Positions 1 to 5,510 of a stretch of DNA of 8,437 bases are shown one piece after another; the first letter of the stretch is position 1, and the number at the start of each line of letters is the position of its first letter. The notes under the pieces are model-generated. The model ran no database searches and was not told the origin of the DNA. It saw only the letters and a list, made by a program, of their open reading frames with translations. The translations under genes and the position numbers were made by a program. This DNA comes from Thermoleophilaceae bacterium (GTDB taxonomy: Bacteria; Actinomycetota; Thermoleophilia; Solirubrobacterales; Thermoleophilaceae): assembly GCA_013696425.1 (NCBI GenBank), contig JACCYP010000037.1, positions 1 through 8,437 on the forward strand. Direction: 5' to 3'.

Positions 1-1005
1 GGCCAGCACCTCGGCGAGCGTCACGCCGGCGTCGGAGAGCGCTGCCAGGTAGGGCTCGAGGATGGCGGCGCGGTGCCCGAGCTCGACGGGCTCGAGCGTG
101 GCACCGGCGGCGGCGAGGGCTCCGGCGGCGCGCTCGCGCGCGGCCAGCAGGTCGGGGCTCACGCGGCCGAGCAGCGCCTTCTCTGGCAGCAGCACGCGCA
201 GCCCGGACAGGTCCACCTCGTCGGGATCGCCGAGCTCCACGCCGTCGTCCTTCAGCACCTCCATCGTGGGCATCAGGTCCTCGGCCCGGCGACACAGCGG
301 GCCGTTCACGAGCATCGCCCGCGCGGCGCCTTCAGGGGCGTTGGGCCACATCCCGTCGAGCGATATCAGGCCGGGCGTGGGCTTGTGGCCGAACACGCCG
401 CAGCAGAAGGCCGGGATGCGGATCGAGCCTCCGATGTCCGAGCCGAGGCCGATCGGCGATGCGCCGCTGCCGACGATCGCGCCCTCACCGCCGGAGGAGC
501 CGCCTGCCATGCGCCCCGGGTCATACGGGGTGCTGGTGCGGCCGTAGACGCGATTCTCGCTCTCGATCCACAGCGTCATCTCGGAGGTGTTCGTGACCCC
601 GATCGGGATCGCACCGGCATCGATCAGCCGCTGGGCCGCGGGGGCGGTCTCGGTGGAGACGACGTGGCGGCGGGCCACGACACCCACCACCTGCGGCATC
701 CCCTCGAGTGCGATCGACTCCTTGACGGTGCAGGGCACGCCGAGCAGCGGCGGGAGGTCTTCCTCGCCGGCGGCCACGCGCGCATCGGCGGCGTCGGCGT
801 CAGCACGCGCCTCCTCGTAACGGTCCTTGACGATCGCGTTGATGCGCGACTGCCCACGCTGCGCGAGGGCGATGTGGGCATCGACCACCTCGCGCGCGGA
901 GAACTCACTCGCCCGGATGCCCCGGGCGAGCTCGAGCGCCGAGCGCTCGGTGAGGCTAGGCGCCGACCTGGAAGCGCTCGAAACGGCGGATGACGACGTT
1001 CTCAC
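1..1005 (-). CDS. Amidase-signature hydrolase, FAAH-like (C-terminus beyond window)
   Basis: This is an amidase-signature family enzyme, which hydrolyses amide bonds with a Ser-cisSer-Lys triad. The 335 visible codons are open to the left edge, so the C-terminal part is missing. Numbered from the proposed start, the triad is K95 (in TVKES), S170 (in GGSSGGEGA) and nucleophile S194 (in GSDIGGSIRIPA). From memory, the 75- and 24-residue gaps equal those of mammalian FAAH (K142, S217, S241). WIESENRVYGRT and FGHKPTPG also look FAAH2-like rather than GatA-like. The substrate cannot be told; lipid or other small amides are possible. The start is uncertain. No ATG lies near the conserved N-terminal helix (LELARGIRASEF), so I take the GTG at 1005-1003, which overlaps tsf by 50 bp and has no good ribosome-binding site. 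The next in-frame GTG, at 888-886, would cut into that helix. The gene is probably co-transcribed with rpsB-tsf, as no terminator separates them. Confidence 0.85.
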   Translation of the reverse strand, partial: MRTSSSAVSSASRSAPSLTERSALELARGIRASEFSAREVVDAHIALAQRGQSRINAIVKDRYEEARADADAADARVAAGEEDLPPLLGVPCTVKESIALEGMPQVVGVVARRHVVSTETAPAAQRLIDAGAIPIGVTNTSEMTLWIESENRVYGRTSTPYDPGRMAGGSSGGEGAIVGSGASPIGLGSDIGGSIRIPAFCCGVFGHKPTPGLISLDGMWPNAPEGAARAMLVNGPLCRRAEDLMPTMEVLKDDGVELGDPDEVDLSGLRVLLPEKALLGRVSPDLLAARERAAGALAAAGATLEPVELGHRAAILEPYLAALSDAGVTLAEVLA

Positions 1006-1555
1006 CAGTCTTCGCGGACAGATCGGTGCGGAGCTGCTCGATGGTCTTGCCGCCGTGCTTCTCGGCGTTCACGTGCTCCTGGTGGAGCAGCACGACCTCC
1101 TCGAGGCGCTTGCGCATCTTGCCCTCGGCGATCTTGGGGCGGACGTTCTCCGGCTTGTCGGCAGCCTGCTCCTCGAAAATTGCGAGCTCCTTGGCCCGCC
1201 AGTCCTCGGGGATCTCGTCCTCGTGCACGTAGTCGGGGCCGAGCGCCGCGATGTGGAGGGCCACCTCCTGGGCGAACTCCCGGAAGTCCTGGTTGCGCGC
1301 CACGAAGTCGGTGTTGCAGTTGACCTCGACGAGCACGCCGAGCTTCCCGGTCGAGTGGATGTAGCTCGCCACGACGCCTTCCGTGGCCTCGCGGTCGGAG
1401 AGCTTGGCGCCCTTGTCAGCACCCTTGATGCGGGCGATCTCGACGGCCTTCTCCATGTCCCCGCCGGCCTCCTGGAGGGCGCCCTTGGCGTCCATCATCC
1501 CGATGCCGGTGCGGTCGCGGAGGGCCTTCACATCCTTCGCGGTGATCTCGGCCAC
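956..1555 (-). CDS. tsf: Translation elongation factor Ts
   Basis: EF-Ts is the cytoplasmic guanine-nucleotide exchange factor that recycles EF-Tu-GDP. The protein has 199 residues, matching the short bacterial form (Thermus-like) rather than the ~280-residue E. coli form. The N-terminal UBA-like domain (about 1-50) carries the family signature LRDRTGIGMMDAKGAL at 12-27. The core begins with NTDFVAR at 81-87, the conserved TDFVAR stretch that contacts EF-Tu. A lysine- and glutamate-rich stretch around 120-175 is followed by a short C-terminal end, FERFQVGA. The start is a GTG at 1555-1553 that shares one base with the rpsB TAG stop. A strong Shine-Dalgarno sequence lies nine bases upstream, inside rpsB. 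The rpsB-tsf order is near-universal in bacteria and supports translational coupling. The 3' end overlaps the proposed start of the amidase gene. Confidence 0.98.
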   Translation of the reverse strand: MAEITAKDVKALRDRTGIGMMDAKGALQEAGGDMEKAVEIARIKGADKGAKLSDREATEGVVASYIHSTGKLGVLVEVNCNTDFVARNQDFREFAQEVALHIAALGPDYVHEDEIPEDWRAKELAIFEEQAADKPENVRPKIAEGKMRKRLEEVVLLHQEHVNAEKHGGKTIEQLRTDLSAKTGENVVIRRFERFQVGA

Positions 1556-2595
1556 TACTGCTTCACCTCCTCGCCCGCTTGCGGCGCGGGCGGAACGTCT
1601 GCCTTCTTGTCTTCCTTCTTCTCGATGTCCTGCTGCACCTCTTCCGGGGTCTCCGGCTTGCCGCCCTCGGCGTTCGCCACCTCGGCGATCGCGGCCTCCT
1701 GAGCGTCCTTCGCGGCCTGCTCGGTGGCGCCCTTCTCGGCGGCGTCGGCGCGCTGCTGGGCCTCCGCCTCGCGCTTCTGGGCCATCTCGGCGCTCGCCTC
1801 CTCGGCCTCCTTGCGCGACTCCTCCTCGGCCGCCTTGCGGGCGGCTTGCTGCTCGGCCTGGGCACGCTGCTGCTCCTCGGCCTCCTTGCGGGCGGCTTCC
1901 TGCTCCGCGCGGTACACCGACGCGCGCTCACCGACCACGTCGCCGAGGGCCTCGATCACGACCTTGCAGGCCTTGATCGCGTCGTCGTTGCCCGGGATCA
2001 CGAAGGACACCGGGTCCGGATCGCAGTTGGAGTCGGTCAGGGCGATGATCGGGATCTTGAGGCGCGCGGCCTCTCGGACCGCGATCTCCTCGACGTTCAG
2101 GTCGACCACGAACATCGCGTCCGGCGGGCGCTGCATGTCGCGCACGCCGCCGAGGTTGACCTCGAGCTTGTCGCGCTCGGAGATCGCCTTGATGCGCTCG
2201 CGCATGGGCAGGAGCTCCATCTGGCCGCCCTCGGTCCATTCCGTGAGCTCGTGCAGGCGCTTGATGCGCTTGTTGATCGTCTGGAAGTTCGTCAGCAGCC
2301 CGCCCAGCCAGCGCTGGTTGATGTAGGGCATGCCGCACTTGTCCGCGGTCTCCTTGATCGAGTCGCGGGCCTGCTTCTTGGTACCAACGAACAGGATCAC
2401 TCCGCCGCGGGACGCAAGGTTCGCGGAGAACTCCTGCGCCTTGTTCAAGAGCTCCTGGGTGAGCTCGAGATCGATTATGTGGATGCCGCCGCGCTCACCG
2501 AAGATGAACCTGCGCATCTTCGGATTCCACCGGCGTGTCTGGTGACCGAAATGAACTCCGGACTCCAGCAGCTCCCTGATGCCGACTTCGGCCAT
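1555..2595 (-). CDS. rpsB: 30S ribosomal protein S2 with long charged C-terminal extension
   Basis: S2 binds the 30S subunit late in assembly, at the head-body junction near S1. The protein has 346 residues; typical bacterial S2 has about 230-260. Residues 1-228 are the ordinary S2 fold: the N-terminus has GVHFGHQTRRWNPKM (13-27), then GTKKQA (71-76), INQRWLGGLLTNF (92-104), PDAMFVVDL (158-166) and IALTDSNCDP (184-193). Residues 229-346 are an extra tail rich in Ala, Glu, Gln, Lys and Arg, probably coiled coil up to about 305 and then acidic and disordered. The start is the ATG at 2595 because S2 homology (MAEVGIRELL) begins there and AAGGGAG lies eight bases upstream. The frame stays open to 2883, but that stretch does not look like S2. 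The stop codon overlaps the tsf start by one base. Expression is probably set by the 445-bp upstream region. Confidence 0.98.
   Translation of the reverse strand: MAEVGIRELLESGVHFGHQTRRWNPKMRRFIFGERGGIHIIDLELTQELLNKAQEFSANLASRGGVILFVGTKKQARDSIKETADKCGMPYINQRWLGGLLTNFQTINKRIKRLHELTEWTEGGQMELLPMRERIKAISERDKLEVNLGGVRDMQRPPDAMFVVDLNVEEIAVREAARLKIPIIALTDSNCDPDPVSFVIPGNDDAIKACKVVIEALGDVVGERASVYRAEQEAARKEAEEQQRAQAEQQAARKAAEEESRKEAEEASAEMAQKREAEAQQRADAAEKGATEQAAKDAQEAAIAEVANAEGGKPETPEEVQQDIEKKEDKKADVPPAPQAGEEVKQ
1565..1571 (-). promoter_or_regulatory. Shine-Dalgarno site of tsf
   Basis: The minus strand reads AGGAGGT here, nine bases before the tsf GTG and within the last codons of rpsB. It fixes the GTG at 1555 as the tsf start and suggests that ribosomes finishing rpsB feed tsf translation. 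Confidence 0.8.
1833..1898 (-). repeat. 17-codon imperfect tandem duplication in the S2 tail
   Basis: The plus-strand 15-mer CCTTGCGGGCGGCTT occurs at 1833-1847 and again at 1884-1898. The 51-base offset is exactly 17 codons. In the protein, residues 230-246 (AEQEAARKEAEEQQRAQ) align with 247-263 (AEQQAARKAAEEESRKE). The period keeps the reading frame and suggests the coiled-coil tail grew by internal duplication. Confidence 0.75.
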
Positions 2596-2603
2596 TTGGA
2601 CTG

Positions 2604-2610
2604 CTCCCTT
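2604..2610 (-). promoter_or_regulatory. Shine-Dalgarno site of rpsB
   Basis: The minus strand reads AAGGGAG here, eight bases before the ATG at 2595. It supports that start over the longer open frame reaching 2883. Confidence 0.75.
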
Positions 2611-2814
2611 TGCTCTGTGGTTGAAACCGGCCGCCCGGTGGCGCGGACCCGACTCGGGTGAGTCAGGCAGGGCCGCGTCCGGAAACGTCCGGGATAGACG
2701 TCTGGATGAGGAACGGAGGATAGAGAAAGCCCGACCGCAAGTTTCCGCGCCGCCCTCCGTTTCCGCCTTTACGAGCCGGCCCTCCCTTCCCCTACCTCGG
2801 TGGGGCTGGTTCGG

Positions 2815-2897
2815 GCAATGAGCGCAGACGGGGCGGGGAGAAGGCATCTCTCCGCCCCGTCGACTTTCTGCGGAAGCGGCCACCCAGGGCTCATTGC
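2815..2897. repeat. Nested inverted repeats with central 15-bp hairpin
   Basis: The inner arms are GACGGGGCGGGGAGA (2827-2841) and TCTCTCCGCCCCGTC (2847-2861). They pair over 15 positions around a 5-base loop, with one G-U pair in plus-strand RNA or one A-C mismatch in minus-strand RNA. The outer arms GCAATGAGC (2815-2823) and GCTCATTGC (2889-2897) match perfectly over nine bases, with further partial matches outside (AACCA and its complement TGGTT). No U-run follows on either strand. It lies in the rpsB leader, so a regulatory RNA fold is plausible but unproven. Confidence 0.6.
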
Positions 2898-2999
2898 GAA
2901 AACCAAGCTGGGCAAGGGAGAGGTTCGCGCGCCTGCGAATGCAGGCAAGCGAGCCGATGACGCCGCCCAGCGCAGGTCTGCAGCCATGAGCCCTTAACG

Positions 3000-3029
3000 A
3001 ATGAAGGCGACCCGAAGGTCGCCTTCATT
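3000..3029 (-). terminator. Hairpin terminator of the sepF-rluD unit
   Basis: A perfect 13-bp stem (AATGAAGGCGACC, 3000-3012, with GGTCGCCTTCATT, 3017-3029) encloses a 4-base loop. Read on the minus strand the loop is TTCG closed by a C-G pair, the very stable C(UUCG)G tetraloop. It starts 11 bases after the rluD stop. No clear U-tract follows on the minus strand, as is common in actinobacterial terminators. Confidence 0.8.
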
Positions 3030-3040
3030 CTCTATTCAGA

Positions 3041-3982
3041 TCAGCTCCGGTCTGGCCCTACCGGTGCTGGCTCCCGTGCAGCTGCGTGAAATATGGGACG
3101 CAGATCCACGGGTAGTTTGGACTCGCAAGCCAGTATTTCCCCCGTTATCGGGTGCCCAAACATCAGTGATCCGGAGTGTAGGAATTGGCGCGTAGCCGCT
3201 AGTCGCTTGCCGGCCGCTCCGCCGCCGTAGAGGGCATCCCCCACCACCGGATGATCGATCGCGGAGAGGTGTACACGGATCTGGTGGGTGCGCCCGGTCT
3301 CGAGCCGCACTCGCAGCAGCGTCGTCCGCGGCAGTTCCTCCTCGATCTCGAAGTGCGTCCGGGCATCGCGCGGTTGGTCGGTGCGGGTGGAGTGACGCGT
3401 GCGGTCGCGGCGGTCGCGTCCGATCGGCGCGTCGATGGTGCCCGTGCGCGACCCAGGCCGCCCGTCCACCAGCGCCAGGTACTCCCGCTTCATATCCCGC
3501 GCCCGGATCAGCTCCTGGAGCGAACGGTGCACCGCGTCGCTCTTCGCCACGACGAGCAACCCTGAGGTGTCCCGATCCAGGCGGTGCACGATCCCCGGGC
3601 GCCAGGCCTCGCCGCCGGAGGCCCCCCGCAGCGCGAGCGCCTGGGACAGCGTGCCGGCGGGGTGCCCCGGCGCGGGATGAGTCACCACACCCGCCGGCTT
3701 GTCCACCACGAGCAGGTGCTCGTCCTCCCACGCGACGTCGTAGGGCACGCCCTCGCCCGCTGCCGGATCGCCGATGTCGATCTCCTCGTCGAGCTCGACC
3801 TCGACGACCTCCCCCGCGGCGACAGTGTGGCGCTTGATGCGCTTCTGGCCGTCCACCCGCACGCGGCCCTCCTCCACGAGCCGCGCGGCCTGTGCGCGCG
3901 AGCCGACCTCGGGCACGGCGCCGAGGAACGCGTCGAGCCGGGCGCCGCCCTCCCCCTCGCCCACCTCGAGCCGCAGCGTCAT
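3041..3982 (-). CDS. rluD: 23S rRNA pseudouridine synthase, RluD/RluA family
   Basis: RluA-family enzymes isomerise uridine to pseudouridine in RNA; RluD acts on helix 69 of 23S rRNA. This protein has 313 residues, a usual length. An N-terminal S4-like RNA-binding domain (about 13-65: RLDAFL, ARLVEEGRVRVDG) is followed by the catalytic domain. HRLDRDTSGLLVVAK at 133-147 holds the catalytic Asp, D136. Further family motifs are VDKPAG (93-98), KREYLALVDG, GRTHQIRVHL and PVVGDALYGG. RluD rather than a sister family is likely, but exact target sites cannot be read from the sequence. The ATG at 3982-3980 overlaps the lspA TGA stop (ATGA) and GGAGG lies almost against it, so re-initiation from lspA is likely. 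It is the last gene of its unit. Its last ~50 codons use AT-richer codons (ATA three times, CTA three times) than the rest. Confidence 0.93.
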   Translation of the reverse strand: MTLRLEVGEGEGGARLDAFLGAVPEVGSRAQAARLVEEGRVRVDGQKRIKRHTVAAGEVVEVELDEEIDIGDPAAGEGVPYDVAWEDEHLLVVDKPAGVVTHPAPGHPAGTLSQALALRGASGGEAWRPGIVHRLDRDTSGLLVVAKSDAVHRSLQELIRARDMKREYLALVDGRPGSRTGTIDAPIGRDRRDRTRHSTRTDQPRDARTHFEIEEELPRTTLLRVRLETGRTHQIRVHLSAIDHPVVGDALYGGGAAGKRLAATRQFLHSGSLMFGHPITGEILACESKLPVDLRPIFHAAAREPAPVGPDRS

Positions 3983-4434
3983 TCCTCCTGCCGTCCCTCG
4001 GCCACGTAGAACAGCAGCAGCACCCCCGCGACGATCATCACGTCGGCGAGGTTGAACGCGGGCCAGGCCGCCGGGTCGATGAAGTCGATCACCGCGCCCT
4101 CGCGCGCCCGGTCGGCGAGGTTGCCGAGTGCCCCGCCGAGCAGCATGCCGGTGGGTAGCCACAGCAGTGGCTTGGCCGCGTTCGCGGCGAAGTACGCGAG
4201 CAGCCCTGCCAGGGCGCCGCCGATCAGGAGCACGAGGATCAGGCCGCCGCCGGCGAATGCACCGAAAGCGACGCCCTCGTTGCGCACGTGGGTGAGGTCG
4301 AGCAGGAAGAACACATTGCGCTCCTCTCCGCGCATGATCTCCGCCACGGCCCAGGCCTTCGTGATCTGGTCGATCGCGACGACCACCCCGACGGTCATCA
4401 GTACGCGCGACCAGCCGGCCGCCCGCGGGCTCAT
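3979..4434 (-). CDS. lspA: Lipoprotein signal peptidase (signal peptidase II)
   Basis: LspA is an inner-membrane aspartyl protease that removes the signal peptide from diacylglyceryl-modified prolipoproteins. The 151 residues are slightly short for the family (about 160-170). Hydrophobic segments lie at about 10-30, 62-82, 89-104 and 131-146, consistent with four membrane helices. Conserved motifs are AIDQITKAW (20-28), RNEGVAFG (51-58), GNLADRAREGAVIDF (104-118) and FNLADV (127-132). The catalytic pair is D108 and D131. The ATG at 4434-4432 overlaps the upstream yggT stop as ATGA, and the gene's own stop overlaps the rluD start the same way. The frame is open further upstream, but that part has no LspA character. 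An lspA-rluD pairing is common in bacteria. Confidence 0.95.
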   Translation of the reverse strand: MSPRAAGWSRVLMTVGVVVAIDQITKAWAVAEIMRGEERNVFFLLDLTHVRNEGVAFGAFAGGGLILVLLIGGALAGLLAYFAANAAKPLLWLPTGMLLGGALGNLADRAREGAVIDFIDPAAWPAFNLADVMIVAGVLLLFYVAEGRQEE

Positions 4435-4736
4435 CCCCCGATGATGTTCACGATGATCCCGCCGAAGATCAGCAGCACGAACGTGCCGACCATGGGCGAG
4501 AGATCGAGCGCGCCGGGACCGAGCTTCACCGGCGGAAGGATCTTGCGAAACATGTTCAGGTACGGGTCGGTCACGTCTGTCACGAAGCCGATCCCGGCCG
4601 CGAGGAAGCGGTTGTAGGGCACCCGCGGGATCCAGGAGAGCACGATCCTGATGAAGATCAGGACCACGTACACGATGATCAGGGTGTAGAGGTAGTCGGC
4701 CACGTCCTGGCGCGTGACGGCGAGCAGGAAGGTCAT
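4431..4736 (-). CDS. yggT: YggT family membrane protein
   Basis: YggT (YlmG) proteins are small integral membrane proteins linked by gene context and some genetics to cell division and membrane or osmotic functions; their biochemical role is not settled. This one has 101 residues. Two hydrophobic segments are visible, about residues 15-35 and 80-100. The family pattern is clear in LSWIPRVPYNRF, TDPYLNMFRKILPP and LDLSPMVGTFVLLI. The start at 4736 overlaps the proC stop as ATGA, and the gene ends in an ATGA overlap with lspA, so its translation is probably coupled on both sides. No strong ribosome-binding site precedes it. In Bacillus and many actinobacteria the neighbour is divIVA; here lspA follows directly. 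Confidence 0.92.
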   Translation of the reverse strand: MTFLLAVTRQDVADYLYTLIIVYVVLIFIRIVLSWIPRVPYNRFLAAGIGFVTDVTDPYLNMFRKILPPVKLGPGALDLSPMVGTFVLLIFGGIIVNIIGG

Positions 4737-5476
4737 CGCCTGACCACCGCGTCGACAGCATCGGAAAAGGCGGCACGTATACCGCCTCGCTCGAGCGCGG
4801 CGGTACCGCGGGCGGTGGAGCCCCCGGGCGAGGTCACGCGCCCGCGCAACCCGGCTGTATCACCGCCGGTTTCACGCAGCACGGTCGCCGTGCCGCGCAT
4901 CGTCTCGATCGCCATGCGCGAGGCATCCGCGGGTTGAAGGCCCGCTCGCACGCCGGCATCGACCATGGCCTCCACCACCAGCGCGTAGAACGCCGGGGCG
5001 CAGCCCATGAGGGCCGTCGCGGCATCCATCGACTCGTCAGGCACCTCGATCACGATGCCGACGCGACCCACGAGTTCGAGGATCTCCGCCTCGGGCCCCT
5101 CGGAGGCCCGGCCGCCGCGTACGTAACACAGCACTCCCTCGCGCACCTCGGCGGGGATGTTGGGCATGAACCGGTAGACCGCCGCGCCGGGATAGGCCGC
5201 CTCGACGTCCGCGACCGCGGTGCCTCCGACGATCGATACAACCGCGTCGGCGTCGATCTCCTCGGCGATCTGGGCCAGTCCGCCGGGCTTATGACAGAGA
5301 AACACGACGTCCACGCGCTCCGCGAGCTCGGCGTTCGACGAGACGGCCTCGCCACCGAGCTCCTTCGCGAGCGCCTGCGCGCGTCCGGGTACCACATCGC
5401 TCACGAGCGCAGGCTCGCCGATACCGGTGGCCAGCGCAGTCGCCATGTTCCCCGCTCCGATGAATCCGATCTTCAT
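4733..5476 (-). CDS. proC: Pyrroline-5-carboxylate reductase
   Basis: ProC reduces 1-pyrroline-5-carboxylate to L-proline with NAD(P)H, the last step of proline synthesis, in the cytoplasm. The protein has 247 residues, a little below the usual ~270. The Rossmann motif MKIGFIGAGNMATAL sits at the very N-terminus. CHKPGGL (the usual VKPQ region) and RFMPNIPAEVREG follow. The dimer-forming C-terminal helical domain contains ALMGCAPAFYALVVEAMVD and the family signature TSPGGSTARGTAALE. The start ATG (5476-5474) is set by the Rossmann strand; the ribosome-binding site is weak. The gene lies 33 bp after sepF. A proC between yggS/sepF and yggT is a widespread arrangement in bacteria, so this is a conserved neighbourhood rather than a random insertion. 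Confidence 0.95.
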   Translation of the reverse strand: MKIGFIGAGNMATALATGIGEPALVSDVVPGRAQALAKELGGEAVSSNAELAERVDVVFLCHKPGGLAQIAEEIDADAVVSIVGGTAVADVEAAYPGAAVYRFMPNIPAEVREGVLCYVRGGRASEGPEAEILELVGRVGIVIEVPDESMDAATALMGCAPAFYALVVEAMVDAGVRAGLQPADASRMAIETMRGTATVLRETGGDTAGLRGRVTSPGGSTARGTAALERGGIRAAFSDAVDAVVRR

Positions 5477-5497
5477 CGGCTCAGAGAATGTCAGGTT

Positions 5498-5510
5498 GCC
5501 CCGGCGGGGC
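5498..5510 (-). repeat. Small GC hairpin at the sepF-proC junction
   Basis: GCCCC-GGC-GGGGC forms a 5-bp stem with a 3-base loop. It touches the sepF stop codon (5512-5510) and lies 21 bases before the proC ATG. It may slow ribosomes or fold near the proC start. It has no U-tract and is too short to call a terminator. Confidence 0.35.

Larger units (their letters stand above)
2596..3040 (-). promoter_or_regulatory. rpsB upstream region (promoter and leader), no gene seen
   Basis: This 445-bp gap separates the end of rluD from rpsB and has no convincing coding content; its short open frames show no recognisable protein. It holds the rluD hairpin (3000-3029), a 15-bp hairpin (2827-2861) enclosed by a second inverted repeat (2815-2897), a small 6-bp hairpin (GCCTGC-GAAT-GCAGGC, 2931-2946) and the rpsB ribosome-binding site. 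A possible minus-strand -10 box, TATCCT (2722-2717), fits TANNNT, but no good -35 element precedes it, so the promoter position is open. If transcription starts upstream of the hairpins, the rpsB leader is over 230 nt long. Confidence 0.6.

Noticed and set aside
73..993. Plus-strand open frames opposite the amidase
   Set aside because: They mirror third-position GC bias of the amidase; no motif or ribosome-binding site supports them.
1..1005. Amidase as GatA subunit of the Asp/Glu-tRNA amidotransferase
   Set aside because: Motifs and triad spacing look FAAH-like, and no gatC or gatB is adjacent in the window.
1579..2661. Long plus-strand open frame opposite rpsB
   Set aside because: It is the antisense shadow of a GC-rich gene; it is rich in Leu, Arg and Val with no domain, and rpsB on the other strand is certain.
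2676..2692. Direct repeat CGTCCGG separated by three bases
   Set aside because: Seven bases of GC-rich sequence repeated once is expected by chance; no partner site supports an operator.
2596..2883. Upstream extension of the rpsB frame by 96 residues
   Set aside because: S2 homology and a good Shine-Dalgarno site begin at 2595; the extension has no family character and covers the leader region.
2815..2897. Nested inverted repeat as a MITE or insertion-sequence remnant
   Set aside because: The arms are only about nine perfect bases, and no target-site duplication or transposase trace is visible.
2769..2997. Short open frames on both strands in the rpsB upstream region
   Set aside because: They overlap hairpins, lack ribosome-binding sites and resemble no known protein.
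3983..4162. N-terminal extension of rluD into lspA
   Set aside because: The S4-like domain begins just after the ATG at 3982, and the extension is only the shadow of lspA.
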